Source of the DNA: Dyella subtropica
Lineage (GTDB): Bacteria > Pseudomonadota > Gammaproteobacteria > Xanthomonadales > Rhodanobacteraceae
Length of the DNA: 64,000 nucleotides
NCBI RefSeq assembly: GCF_026283965.1
Contig: NZ_JAPDPD010000007.1
Coordinates: 124,001 to 188,000, forward strand
Direction of reading: 5' to 3'
Below, one piece after another: positions 1 through 8,509 of the stretch; the stretch's first letter is position 1, and every line of letters starts with the position of its first letter. The position numbers were made by a program, and so were the translations under genes. The notes beneath the pieces are model-generated. The model saw only the letters and a program-made list of their open reading frames with translations. It was not told where the DNA came from and did not search any database.

Positions 1-1896
1 CTTGGCATCCTTGAGCATGCGCTGCATGCCGGTGGATTCGAGCTGGAACACCGCCACCGTCTGCGCTTTCTTCAGCAGGTCGTACGGCGCTGGGTCGTCC
101 AGTGGCAGCGTCTCGATGTTCAGCGGTTCTTCGCCGGACGTCGCGCGACGCGCGTTGATGGCTTTTACCGCCCAGTCGATGATGGTCAGCGTACGCAGGC
201 CGAGAAAGTCGAACTTCACCAGGCCGACCGCTTCGACGTCGTCCTTGTCGTACTGAGTGACTACGCCGCCGCCGCCCGCTTCACAGTACAGCGGGGCGAA
301 ATCGGTGAGCGGTGTCGGCGCGATCACCACACCACCGGCGTGCTTGCCGGCGTTGCGGGTAAGGTTTTCCAGCTTCAGCGCAAGATCGATGAGCGACTTG
401 GCTTCTTCGTCCTGCTCGTAAAGCTCGCAGAATTCCTTGACGACGCGATCGGTCTCTTTCTTCGACTTCTCCGAACGGCCGAGCGCGTCCGATAGCGTGA
501 GATCGAGCGGACGCGGCGGAATCAGCTTCGCGATGCGATCGACCTGGTTGTAACCCATGCCGAGTACGCGGCCGGAGTCGCGCAGCACAGCCTTCGCGGC
601 CATCGAACCATAGGTGATGATCTGGCTGACGTGGTCGCGGCCGTATTTGCGCGCGACATAGTCGATCACCTCGTCACGGCGATCCATGCAGAAGTCGATG
701 TCGAAGTCGGGCATCGACACGCGTTCGGGGTTGAGGAAGCGCTCGAACAGCAGGTTGAACTGCAGCGGATCGAGGTCGGTGATCTTCAACACCCAGGCCA
801 CCAGCGAGCCCGCGCCTGAACCACGTCCCGGACCCACCGGAATACCGTTCTGCTTACCCCAGTTGATGAAGTCCGCCACGATCAGGAAGTAGCCGGGGAA
901 GCCCATCTCGATGATGACGTCCAGCTCGCGTTCGAGACGCGCTTCGTAGTCGGCCAGCGTGTGTCCTGCCGCCAACGGCGCGTCGGCAAGGCGCTCCTTC
1001 AAGCCTTCGCGGGAAATCTCGCGGATATAGCTGGCCAGGTCGTGGCCTTCCGGTACCGGGAAGTCGGGCAAGTAGTAGGTGCCGAACGACAGTTCCAGCG
1101 TGCAGCGCTTCGCCAGCTCGACGGTGTTCTCGATCGCTTCGGGAAGGTCCGCGAAGAGCGCGGCCATGTCGTCGGGCGTTTTCAGGTATTGCTGGTTGCT
1201 GTAGTCGCGCGGGCGCTTCGGGTCGGCCAGCACGCGACCCTGGTTGATACACACGCGCGCTTCATGCGCCTCGAAGTCGTCCTGCTTGATGAAGCGCACG
1301 TCGTTGCTGGCGATGACCGGCAGATCCAGCTCGGCGGCCAGCGCGAGCGCGGCGGCGTTCCAGTTTTCCTCGCCTTCGCGACCGCAGCGGGTGAGTTCGA
1401 GATAGAGACGGTCGGTGAATTGCCGGGCGAACGAACGCAATCGCACAGCCGCCGCACCTGCGCCCTGGTTCACCGCCACACGGCCGGCTTCGCTGTCGCG
1501 GCCAAGCAAGGCGATCAAGCCATTCGTCGCATCGGGCGTGAGCCAGCTGGCATCGACCAAGGGGCGGCCGCTGTGCTGGCCATCGCGCCAGGCACGGGAG
1601 ACCAAGCGCGAGAGATTGAGGTAGCCCTCGCGGTTCTGGCACAGCAAGGTCAGGCGCGAGGGGCGCGGATCGTCCGGCAGGCTCACCCACAGGTCGCAGC
1701 CGCCGATCGGCTTGATGCCGGCGGCGCTGCAGGCCTTGTAGAACTTCACCAGCGCAAACATGTTCGTTTCGTCGGTGAGCGCGACCGCTGGTATGCCATC
1801 GCGCACGCAGGCTTCGACCAGCGCCTTGATGCGGATGGTCGAATCGACCAGCGAGTATTCGCTGTGCAGATGGAGGTGGGCGAAGCGGACGGTCAT
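1..1896 (-). CDS. dnaE: DNA polymerase III subunit alpha (N-terminal part, cut by window edge)
   Basis: This is the catalytic subunit of the replicative DNA polymerase. The start ATG is at 1896 and the reading frame stays open to base 1, so 632 codons are visible out of roughly 1,170-1,190 usual for the family. The N-terminus (MTVRFAHLHLHSEYSLVDST) is the PHP domain with its HLHLHSEYS motif. The palm domain follows, with PDFDIDF around residues 396-402 (D397/D399/D401), matching the catalytic aspartates of E. coli DnaE. A third acidic residue, D563, lies in GLVKFDFLGL. The gene is at the downstream end of the rnhB/lpx block, as is usual in gammaproteobacteria, but here an APC permease and a small gene lie between rnhB and dnaE. 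Confidence 0.97.
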   Translation of the reverse strand, partial: MTVRFAHLHLHSEYSLVDSTIRIKALVEACVRDGIPAVALTDETNMFALVKFYKACSAAGIKPIGGCDLWVSLPDDPRPSRLTLLCQNREGYLNLSRLVSRAWRDGQHSGRPLVDASWLTPDATNGLIALLGRDSEAGRVAVNQGAGAAAVRLRSFARQFTDRLYLELTRCGREGEENWNAAALALAAELDLPVIASNDVRFIKQDDFEAHEARVCINQGRVLADPKRPRDYSNQQYLKTPDDMAALFADLPEAIENTVELAKRCTLELSFGTYYLPDFPVPEGHDLASYIREISREGLKERLADAPLAAGHTLADYEARLERELDVIIEMGFPGYFLIVADFINWGKQNGIPVGPGRGSGAGSLVAWVLKITDLDPLQFNLLFERFLNPERVSMPDFDIDFCMDRRDEVIDYVARKYGRDHVSQIITYGSMAAKAVLRDSGRVLGMGYNQVDRIAKLIPPRPLDLTLSDALGRSEKSKKETDRVVKEFCELYEQDEEAKSLIDLALKLENLTRNAGKHAGGVVIAPTPLTDFAPLYCEAGGGGVVTQYDKDDVEAVGLVKFDFLGLRTLTIIDWAVKAINARRATSGEEPLNIETLPLDDPAPYDLLKKAQTVAVFQLESTGMQRMLKDAK

Positions 1897-2064
1897 GCAG
1901 ACTCACGCGGTGAGTAGGAGAAGGCTAACCGCCGCCTCTGTGGCCGGCAAGATTGACATAAGTGGCTTTTGACGGTTGCGGGCATCCACGCGGGCTGGCA
2001 TGGTTCGACGCTTTGCGCCGCGCTCCTGCGGCATGGCCCTTCCACGCCGCTAGGTTGCTGTCCA

Positions 2065-3504
2065 ATGTCGTTGATCCGCTCGTTGTTCGCCGTCAAGCCC
2101 GTCGAGGCTTCCCTTTCCAGTGACGATTCATTACGGCGAACGCTCGGCCTGAAGGAACTGATTGTGCTGGGCGTGGGAGCGGTGATTGGCGCCGGCATTT
2201 TCGTCATCACCGGACAGGCGGCGGCCGAGCATGCCGGCCCGGCGCTGACTCTGTCCTTCGTGCTCGCCGGCCTGGCTGCGGCTTTGGCAGCGCTGAGTTA
2301 CGCCGAGTTCGCCGCGATGCTGCCGGTCTCGGGCAGCGCCTATGTCTATGCCTACGCGACGTTCGGTGAGCTGCTCGCCTGGTTCATCGGCTGGAACGTG
2401 GTGGCGGAATACCTGCTGGCGGTGTCCTCGGTGGCGGTTGGCTGGTCTGGCTATGGCGTGGGCCTGTTGCACAGCTTGGGCATCCAAGTGCCGGACGCAC
2501 TGGTGCATGCGCCACTGAGCTTTAAGGACGGCCGGCTGGAAGCCACCGGAGCGTTGCTCAATCTGCCGGCCTTGCTGGTCGTCGCCGCGCTGACGGCGCT
2601 GCTCTACCGAGGCACCAAACAGTCCACTGCATTCGCCACCATCGTGGTAGCGCTCAAAGTGGTTGTGGTGGTGCTGTTCGTGGTGATGGGCGTGCAATAC
2701 GTCGATCCGTCCTTGTGGCACCCCTTCGTGCCGGCGAATCAGGGCGGCGACCACTACGGTTGGAGCGGCGTGTTCCGCGCAGCTACCAGCGTGTTCTATG
2801 CCTATATCGGTTTCGACGCCGTGGCTACAGCGGCGCAGGAGACCCGCAATCCGCAACGCAACGTGCCGGCGGGCATCCTGATTTCGCTGGCGATCTGCAC
2901 GGTGCTGTACATCATCGTGGCGGCCGTGCTGACCGGTTTGGTGCCCTATGCGCAATTGGGCACAGCGGAACCGGTAGCGACGGCGTTGGCCGCCCATCCG
3001 TCTCTTGCGTGGCTGAAACTGTTGACCCAGGTGGGCGCGGTGGCGGGGCTGACGTCGGTGATCCTGGTAATGCACCTGGGCCTGTCGCGCATCCTCTACA
3101 GCATGGCGGGTGACGGCCTGTTGCCGAGCTTCTTCGGCGTCGTGCACGACAAGCATCGCACACCGCATCGCACCACTTTGCTGGTGGGCGTTATTGGCGG
3201 CCTGCTGGCGGCGGTGTTCCCCCTCAGCCTGCTGGGCGATTTGTTGTCGATGGGCACCTTGCTTGCCTTCGCTACGGTATGCATCGGCGTGCTGGTACTG
3301 CGGCGCACTCATCCCAACTTGCCGCGCGGGTTCCGTGTGCCGGCGGCACCGGCGGTATGCAGCCTTGGCGTGCTGGTCTGCCTGTTCCTGCTGGCGCAGA
3401 TGAACACCGCCAACTGGCTGCTGCTAGCTGGCTGGACGACGCTCGGCATGCTTATCTACATCGGCTACGGGTATCGTCACAGCCGCTTGCGCGGGCGCGG
3501 CTGA
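2065..3504 (+). CDS. APC-family amino acid permease (YfnA / cationic amino acid transporter type)
   Basis: A 479-residue integral membrane transporter with about 12 or more hydrophobic helices. Near the N-terminus, LGVGAVIGAGIFVITG (about residues 32-48) is the glycine-rich first-helix signature of the amino acid-polyamine-organocation superfamily. FYAYIGFDAVATAAQETRNP (mid-protein) is the helix-6 signature found in bacterial CAT/YfnA permeases. The ATG at 2065 is preferred because upstream in-frame codons encode no membrane-like sequence and the protein then begins directly with the cytoplasmic leader MSLIRSLFAVKPVE. Substrate cannot be read from sequence; cationic or small neutral amino acids are likely from family knowledge. 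It diverges from dnaE and appears monocistronic. Confidence 0.9.
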   Translation: MSLIRSLFAVKPVEASLSSDDSLRRTLGLKELIVLGVGAVIGAGIFVITGQAAAEHAGPALTLSFVLAGLAAALAALSYAEFAAMLPVSGSAYVYAYATFGELLAWFIGWNVVAEYLLAVSSVAVGWSGYGVGLLHSLGIQVPDALVHAPLSFKDGRLEATGALLNLPALLVVAALTALLYRGTKQSTAFATIVVALKVVVVVLFVVMGVQYVDPSLWHPFVPANQGGDHYGWSGVFRAATSVFYAYIGFDAVATAAQETRNPQRNVPAGILISLAICTVLYIIVAAVLTGLVPYAQLGTAEPVATALAAHPSLAWLKLLTQVGAVAGLTSVILVMHLGLSRILYSMAGDGLLPSFFGVVHDKHRTPHRTTLLVGVIGGLLAAVFPLSLLGDLLSMGTLLAFATVCIGVLVLRRTHPNLPRGFRVPAAPAVCSLGVLVCLFLLAQMNTANWLLLAGWTTLGMLIYIGYGYRHSRLRGRG

Positions 3505-3533
3505 CCGCGCCGCCACATAGCGCCCGCAGCTCA

Positions 3534-3556
3534 TCAACGCGGGCTACGTGGAGATC
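3534..3556 (+). repeat. Fragment of dispersed inverted-repeat family (right-arm motif)
   Basis: The bases around 3536-3556 carry CAACGCGGGCTACGTGGAGA. The same 20-mer with one change ends the large inverted-repeat element at 30009-30028, and a more diverged form is at 34878-34898. No partner arm is adjacent, so this looks like a decayed fragment. A possible left-half relic lies at 3831-3890 on the other side of the small gene at 3569-3787. Confidence 0.5.
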
Positions 3557-3568
3557 GTCAACCGGCGC

Positions 3569-3787
3569 TCAGGTGACGTGGAACCGTTCGTCGCCGACCA
3601 GTTGCTCGATGTAGTGCTCAAGGCCGTCGACCTTCAGTGGATGAAGGTTGTAGTCAACGTGCGGATTCTCTCCCGGTTTGACCGTGGCAACGGCCTCCGT
3701 GGCTGTGGGTTGCGGCATGGCCTGATCGGCCGGCGTCACGTTCGTGCCGTCAGGCGGGGGGGCGATGGGGCGGTTGGGAAGCATCAT
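3569..3787 (-). CDS. Small hypothetical protein (72 aa)
   Basis: A 72-residue soluble protein with no membrane segment, signal peptide or domain I can name. The N-terminal half is proline- and alanine-rich (NRPIAPPPDGTNVTPADQAM), and the C-terminal half is acidic and more structured (LHPLKVDGLEHYIEQLVGDE). It is believable as a gene because a good AGGAG ribosome-binding site (complement of 3797-3801) sits nine bases before the ATG at 3787 (a second ATG follows directly). It stands alone between the permease and the rnhB block. Function unknown. Confidence 0.6.
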   Translation of the reverse strand: MMLPNRPIAPPPDGTNVTPADQAMPQPTATEAVATVKPGENPHVDYNLHPLKVDGLEHYIEQLVGDERFHVT

Positions 3788-4268
3788 GGCTGTGAACTCC
3801 TGCGGATCGTCTGGATGCGCCGCTGAGGATGTTCCGCGTGGTTTCGAAAGCCGGGACGCGCGCGGAGGGTTGCACCATGCGTCCTTGCCTCTACGAAGTA
3901 GCGGCCGCGCCGTTGGGTCTGGATGGGGGGCGTGGCGGTCGATGACGCAGTCAGTCCACTTCGTCCTGCTCTAACCGGTTGGATGCAGTCCGTACCGAAA
4001 ACGTTGATTCAGCGCGAAGCATCCGAAGGGATAGAGGCTGAATGACCGAGCTAAGTTCCTCATGAAAACCGGCCCCTGCCGGAGGTCATGCTGTTCGGCC
4101 GACGTGCGTATTTTATGCCTTTCGGTGCGTACTGACACATGTCGAAAGGCATGAAGAAATGCGCGTGTGGACCAGGGTGTTTGGCCTTGTCGATGCTTCG
4201 TTCGGGCTTCGTTCCGATGAGCGGTAAATAAACGTTTGGACGTCCGGATGCGAGTCGACGAGTCAGGA
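3788..4268. other. Intergenic stretch with no recognised gene
   Basis: About 480 bases between the small protein gene and the rnhB stop codon. The open frames here lack family resemblance and ribosome-binding sites. Bases 3831-3890 share a series of short words in order (TCCGCGTGG, GCCGGGA, CGGAGGGTTGC, ACCATGCG) with the left half of the repeat at 29790-29932, suggesting a decayed copy. Nothing else is recognised. Confidence 0.5.
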
Positions 4269-4868
4269 TCAGAACAGCGTGCCCTGATCCAGCAGGAGCT
4301 TCACGGGCGCGAAGCTGCGCCGATGTTCGATACACGGGCCAAGGCGCTTGAGCGCCTCGAAATGAGCCGGTGTGGGGTAGCCCTTGTGCGTGGCAAAGCC
4401 ATACCCGGGATGCATGTCTTCGAGGGCGACCATCATGCGGTCGCGGGTGACTTTGGCCAGGATAGAAGCGGCGCTGATGGCCGGTTCCAGCGCGTCGCCG
4501 CCGACGATGGCGCGTCCGGGGCAGGGCAGGTCTTTGGGCAATTGATTGCCGTCGACCAGAGCTTCGTGGGCACCAGGTGAGAGACCGGCGACGGCCCGGC
4601 TCATGCCCGCCATGGTCGCCTGGAAAATATTCAGCTGATCGATCTCGGTGACGCTCACGGCGATCACGCAATGCGCGAGCGCCTGCGACAGGATCAGTGG
4701 GTAAAGCGCTTCGCGTTTTGCTTCGCTCAGCTTCTTGGAGTCGTTGAGGTCAGCGATCGGGCGCGACGGATCCAGAATGACGGCGGCGACCACCACCGGG
4801 CCGGCTAGCGGACCGCGTCCCGCCTCGTCGACGCCGGCCACATACCGCTTAGCCACGGGGACGCTCAA
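4269..4868 (-). CDS. rnhB: Ribonuclease HII
   Basis: Cleaves RNA in RNA-DNA hybrids, including single ribonucleotides in DNA. The protein opens with the diagnostic [20 protein letters not shown] (catalytic Asp-Glu of the DEAGRG motif), then [11 protein letters not shown], and [13 protein letters not shown] with the conserved Lys/Thr. At 199 residues the length is normal. There is no ATG at the 5' end: the frame begins TTG at 4868 or GTG at 4856, both inside the 3' end of lpxB, so the two genes overlap by up to 20 bases and are probably translationally coupled. It is the last gene of the lpx operon on this strand. Confidence 0.96.
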   Translation of the reverse strand: MSVPVAKRYVAGVDEAGRGPLAGPVVVAAVILDPSRPIADLNDSKKLSEAKREALYPLILSQALAHCVIAVSVTEIDQLNIFQATMAGMSRAVAGLSPGAHEALVDGNQLPKDLPCPGRAIVGGDALEPAISAASILAKVTRDRMMVALEDMHPGYGFATHKGYPTPAHFEALKRLGPCIEHRRSFAPVKLLLDQGTLF

Positions 4869-6051
4869 TCAAATCGGCGATCGCGGCGGCGGCATGATCG
4901 CCGGCCTGGCCTTCCAGCTCGCCGCGCAGCGCGCGGTGCAGCTGTTCGAATGCAGCGACGATCTCTCCGCGCCGCTGGCTGTCGTGGAACAGCGCCAGGG
5001 TGGCCGCGGCAAGCTTGTCCGGCGTGCAATCGTCCTGCATCAGCTCCGGTACCAGCATGGCGTGCTCACCCAGGCCGCAGGCGCGCGCGAGGATGTTGGG
5101 CAGGGCATAGACGTCGGTCTTGAGCATCTTCAGTGCGCGCGCGATGCGATAGCTCACCGGTGACACGCGATAGCCCACCACCATCGGGCGCTTGGCCAGC
5201 ATGGCTTCCAGCGTGGCCGTGCCCGAAGCCAGCATCACCACGTCGGCGGCGAGCATCACTTCGTGGGCACGACCTTCCAGCAGCAACGGTGTGTCGTCGT
5301 TCTGTGGGGCGTCGCCAAGCAGGGCTTTCAGGCTGGCGTACACCTGGGCATTGGCGGCCGGGATAACGATGCGCAGGCCCGGTAGCTGCGCGGCGACCTG
5401 GCGCGCGGCGTCGAGGAAGATGCGGCCCAGGCGCGCCACTTCGGAAGCACGGCTGCCTGGAAGCACGGCGAGTACCGGTGCGTTTTGCGGCAGCTGCAGG
5501 AAATCGCGCGCACCGACGCGATCGGAGACCAATGCGAAGCGATCAGCCAGAGGATGCCCCACAAAGCGCGCGTCGACGCCGTGCCGCGCATAGATGTCGG
5601 GTTCCATCGGAAACAGGCACAACACGCGGTCTGCGCTGTGGCCGATTTTCTCCGCGCGCTTCTCGCGCCAGGCCCATACGGACGGACTGACGTAATGCAC
5701 GGTGCGAATGCCGGCGGTGCGCACGCGTTGCTCCACGCCCAGATTGAAGTCGGGAGCATCGATACCGATCACGACGGCGGGTTTCGCCGCAATGAGACGG
5801 GCCACCAGTGCCTTGCGCAGACGCAACAGACGCGGCAGGTGGCTGACCACCTCGGCAAAACCGAATAGCGACAGTTCGCGGATGTCGTACCAGGACTCGA
5901 AACCCTGCGCTTGCATGCGCGCGCCGCCGATGCCGACGAAGCGCGCCTGCGGATAGCGCTGGCGCAGAGCGTGGATCAGATCGGCGCCGAGTTGGTCGCC
6001 GGAGTCTTCGCCTGCAAGGATGGCGATGAGTTGAGTCTTGTCATTGGACAT
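4849..6051 (-). CDS. lpxB: Lipid-A-disaccharide synthase
   Basis: Condenses UDP-2,3-diacylglucosamine with lipid X (2,3-diacylglucosamine 1-phosphate) to form the tetraacyl disaccharide of lipid A, at the inner face of the inner membrane. The 400-residue protein shows the family start [19 protein letters not shown], the [19 protein letters not shown] segment and [10 protein letters not shown], plus the GT-B C-terminal half with PGSRASEV. The length is slightly above the E. coli enzyme. ATG at 6051. It follows lpxA after 58 bases that contain a hairpin, and overlaps rnhB. Confidence 0.97.
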   Translation of the reverse strand: MSNDKTQLIAILAGEDSGDQLGADLIHALRQRYPQARFVGIGGARMQAQGFESWYDIRELSLFGFAEVVSHLPRLLRLRKALVARLIAAKPAVVIGIDAPDFNLGVEQRVRTAGIRTVHYVSPSVWAWREKRAEKIGHSADRVLCLFPMEPDIYARHGVDARFVGHPLADRFALVSDRVGARDFLQLPQNAPVLAVLPGSRASEVARLGRIFLDAARQVAAQLPGLRIVIPAANAQVYASLKALLGDAPQNDDTPLLLEGRAHEVMLAADVVMLASGTATLEAMLAKRPMVVGYRVSPVSYRIARALKMLKTDVYALPNILARACGLGEHAMLVPELMQDDCTPDKLAAATLALFHDSQRRGEIVAAFEQLHRALRGELEGQAGDHAAAAIADLIERPRG

Positions 6052-6088
6052 GACTTAACCGCCAGAGCCAGGGCGCATACTTGATTTG

Positions 6089-6113
6089 TTGATATGCGCG
6101 AAGCGCATATCAA
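6089..6113 (-). other. Intercistronic hairpin between lpxA and lpxB
   Basis: Perfect 11-bp inverted repeat TTGATATGCGC / GCGCATATCAA with a GAA loop, overlapping the lpxA stop codon. No U-tract follows on the minus strand, so it is not a classical terminator; an mRNA-stability or partial-attenuation role is possible. Confidence 0.5.
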
Positions 6114-6883
6114 CGGGCCAACGCGCGTTCGCTGCGGTCGAGGAAGTCCAGCATGGCGCGCACGTCGTCGCTCCCCTGGGCCTGTGTCACCAACTGCTCG
6201 CGGGCATCGGCCTGAGTCAGGCCGGCCATGTACAGCGTGCGGTAGGCGCGCTTGATGGCGGCGATGCGGGGTGCTTCGAAACCGCGGCGCTTCAGGCCTT
6301 CGCTGTTGATGCCGCGCGGGCGGCCACGCTGCTCGTTCGCCATCATCACGAACGGCGGCACGTCGGAGCCCACCAGGCAACCCATGCCGATGAAGGCATG
6401 CGCACCCACTTTGCAGAATTGATGCACGCCGGAGAAGCCGGACATGATCACGAAATCGCCGATCTCCACGTGCCCGGCCAACGCCGAGTAGTTGGAGAAC
6501 ACGGTGTTGTTGCCGATCTGGCAGTCGTGGGCGACGTGCACGTAGGCAAGCAGCCAGTTGTCGTTGCCGATGCGGGTCATGCCGCCGCCGTCGCCGGTAC
6601 CGCGATTGATGGTGACGAACTCGCGGATCAGGTTGCGATCGCCGATCACCAGCTCGGTGTGTTCGCCGGCAAACTTCTTGTCTTGCGGGGCGCCACCGAG
6701 CGAAGCGAACTGGCTGATGCGGTTGTCGCGGCCGATGCGGGTCGGCCCCTCGATCACCACATGGGGACCGATCACGGTGCCCTCGCCGATCTCCACCTCG
6801 GCGCCGATCACGCTATACGCGCCGACGCTGACGTTGGCGCCGAGCTTCGCAGTGGGATCGATCTGCGCGGTGGGATGGATCAT
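6110..6883 (-). CDS. lpxA: Acyl-ACP--UDP-N-acetylglucosamine O-acyltransferase
   Basis: First step of lipid A synthesis: transfers a hydroxyacyl chain from ACP to the 3-position of UDP-GlcNAc. The protein is a left-handed beta-helix of hexapeptide repeats ([20 protein letters not shown] onward) and contains [10 protein letters not shown], where the catalytic histidine of the family lies, and [20 protein letters not shown] choose the ATG at 6883 because it overlaps the fabZ stop as ATGA. An upstream in-frame codon at 6904 would add seven residues not typical of the family. With this start it has 257 residues. Confidence 0.97.
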   Translation of the reverse strand: MIHPTAQIDPTAKLGANVSVGAYSVIGAEVEIGEGTVIGPHVVIEGPTRIGRDNRISQFASLGGAPQDKKFAGEHTELVIGDRNLIREFVTINRGTGDGGGMTRIGNDNWLLAYVHVAHDCQIGNNTVFSNYSALAGHVEIGDFVIMSGFSGVHQFCKVGAHAFIGMGCLVGSDVPPFVMMANEQRGRPRGINSEGLKRRGFEAPRIAAIKRAYRTLYMAGLTQADAREQLVTQAQGSDDVRAMLDFLDRSERALAR

Positions 6884-7353
6884 TTTTCGGACCTCGCTGC
6901 GCACATCAGCTCGCAGGAGGCGACCTCCTTGCCATCCACCGTGGCGCGCGCCTCGAACAGGCCCATGCTGCGCAGCAGGCGCTTGAGGGTGACTTCCATG
7001 CGCAATTGGTCGCCCGGCGACACGATCGCGCTGAAACGGGCGTTGTCCACCTTGGCCAGGTAGAACAGCGGATTGCCGGTATTGCCCTTGAGGCGGTTGC
7101 TGATCTGGGTCAGCAAGCCGGCGCTCTGTGCCATGGCTTCCACGATCAGCACGCCCGGCATCACCGGGTGACCGGGGAAATGACCTTGAAAGAACGGCTC
7201 ATTGATGGTCACGTTCTTCAGTGTGACCACGCGTTTGTCCGGATCGAGCTCGATCACGCGGTCCACTAACAGGAAGGGATAGCGATGCGGCAACAGATGC
7301 TGGATCTGCTCCACGTTTACCGGCAGATGGAAGGGCGTGGTCTGCTCATTCAT
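6880..7353 (-). CDS. fabZ: 3-hydroxyacyl-[acyl-carrier-protein] dehydratase FabZ
   Basis: Dehydrates 3-hydroxyacyl-ACP in fatty acid elongation and so competes with LpxA and LpxD for hydroxyacyl-ACP. The hot-dog fold signature [20 protein letters not shown] contains the catalytic His, and the Glu lies in [24 protein letters not shown] near the N-terminus is also typical. The ATG at 7353 is preferred over an upstream frame extension to 7398 because it gives the normal N-terminus [18 protein letters not shown] and a translationally coupled 8-base overlap with lpxD. 157 residues. Confidence 0.97.
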   Translation of the reverse strand: MNEQTTPFHLPVNVEQIQHLLPHRYPFLLVDRVIELDPDKRVVTLKNVTINEPFFQGHFPGHPVMPGVLIVEAMAQSAGLLTQISNRLKGNTGNPLFYLAKVDNARFSAIVSPGDQLRMEVTLKRLLRSMGLFEARATVDGKEVASCELMCAARSEK

Positions 7354-8389
7354 TGTTACTGTCCTTCTCCAGCGCCGAGAGTCGGCGCACGTACTCATCG
7401 AGATGCTTGAAACGGGCCGCGTTGCGCCGCCACTGGCGGTTGTCCTGCAACGGGACCCCCGAAGAATATTCGCCGGGCTCGCGTATCGAATGCGTGACCA
7501 GGCTCTTGGCCGTAATGGTAACCCGGTCGGCCAGTTCGAGATGACCCAGCACGCCGGCGTTGCCGCCGATCATGCAGTAGCGGCCGATTTTCGCACTGCC
7601 GGCCACAGCAGCGCAGCCGGCCATGGCCGTATGCGCGCCGATATGGACGTTGTGGGCGATCTGGATTTGATTGTCCAACCGCACGTCCTCTTCCAGCACC
7701 GTGTCGTCGAGCGCGCCGCGGTCGATGGTGGTGTTGGCGCCGATCTCGCAGTCGTCGCCAATGCGCACGCCGCCGAGCTGAGGCAGTTTGATCCAACTGC
7801 CTTGATTGGATGCGCTGCGATCGAAGGCAAGGCCGAAGCCATCAGAACCGATTACCGCGCCGGGATGGACGATCACGCGCTTGCCCAGCGTGACGCGGAT
7901 GACCAGGGTGACCCGCGCAACCAGACGCGATTGCGCGCCGACCACGCAACCGGCGCCGACGATGCAATGCGGACCGAGAATGGCGCCGTCCTCAATGACG
8001 GCATCTTCTTCCACCACGCAGCCAGGGCCGATGCTGGCGGTGGGAGACACGCTGGCGCTGGGAGCAATCACGGCGGTGGCGTGGATACCGATCGGGGAGG
8101 CCGCCACGCGTTCGAACAGCGCTGCGATCTTGGCGTAGGTCACATAAGGGTCGTTTGCGAGCAGGGCGGAGGTAGGGCAGTCGCCGAGGTTCTCTTCGCG
8201 CAGCACCACGACACCGGCGTGGCTATTCGCCAGCTGTGCGCTGTATTTGCTGTTGGAGAGAAAGCTGAGTTGGCTGGAACCTGCACCGGCCAGGGTGCCG
8301 ACGCCATCGATGACGCGCGCGCCATCGCCCTTGAAAGCAAGACCGAATCGCTCGGCCAGGTCGGCCACGGTGTATTGGATCGTACTCAT
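7346..8389 (-). CDS. lpxD: UDP-3-O-acylglucosamine N-acyltransferase
   Basis: Third step of lipid A synthesis: N-acylates UDP-3-O-acylglucosamine using hydroxyacyl-ACP. The 347-residue protein has the N-terminal nucleotide-binding domain ([17 protein letters not shown]...) followed by a long hexapeptide-repeat helix. [16 protein letters not shown] is the family motif, and [20 protein letters not shown] contains the catalytic-site histidines. It is first in the lpxD-fabZ-lpxA-lpxB-rnhB run and is separated from bamA by a terminator. No skp/ompH gene lies between bamA and lpxD. Confidence 0.97.
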   Translation of the reverse strand: MSTIQYTVADLAERFGLAFKGDGARVIDGVGTLAGAGSSQLSFLSNSKYSAQLANSHAGVVVLREENLGDCPTSALLANDPYVTYAKIAALFERVAASPIGIHATAVIAPSASVSPTASIGPGCVVEEDAVIEDGAILGPHCIVGAGCVVGAQSRLVARVTLVIRVTLGKRVIVHPGAVIGSDGFGLAFDRSASNQGSWIKLPQLGGVRIGDDCEIGANTTIDRGALDDTVLEEDVRLDNQIQIAHNVHIGAHTAMAGCAAVAGSAKIGRYCMIGGNAGVLGHLELADRVTITAKSLVTHSIREPGEYSSGVPLQDNRQWRRNAARFKHLDEYVRRLSALEKDSNNE

Positions 8390-8456
8390 GCGGGCTCCCT
8401 GACGTTGCGCGCATTGTAGGACGCCAAGCGCAATAACGTCTGTGCAGCGATACAGG

Positions 8457-8487
8457 CAAAAGAAAGCGCGGCATGGCCGCGCTTTCT
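8457..8487 (-). terminator. Rho-independent terminator after bamA
   Basis: A 12-bp perfect stem (AGAAAGCGCGGC at 8461-8472, partner at 8476-8487) with a 3-base loop. Read on the minus strand, it is followed by a short T-tract. It lies 22 bases after the bamA stop and 68 bases before lpxD, so lpxD probably needs its own promoter or read-through. Confidence 0.8.
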
Positions 8488-8509
8488 CAGGTACAACCTG
8501 GGCACAGGT

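Noticed and set aside
961-1917. Long plus-strand open frame antisense to dnaE (318 codons)
   Set aside because: It is a shadow frame created by GC-rich codon bias opposite dnaE; no family resemblance and no ribosome-binding site.
2131-3312. 393-codon minus-strand frame opposite the APC permease
   Set aside because: Composition is Gln/His/Arg-rich as expected for antisense of a membrane protein; the permease frame has clear family motifs.
4060-4671. 203-codon minus-strand frame overlapping rnhB and the gap after it
   Set aside because: The overlapping part is an alternative frame of rnhB; the remainder has no protein character.
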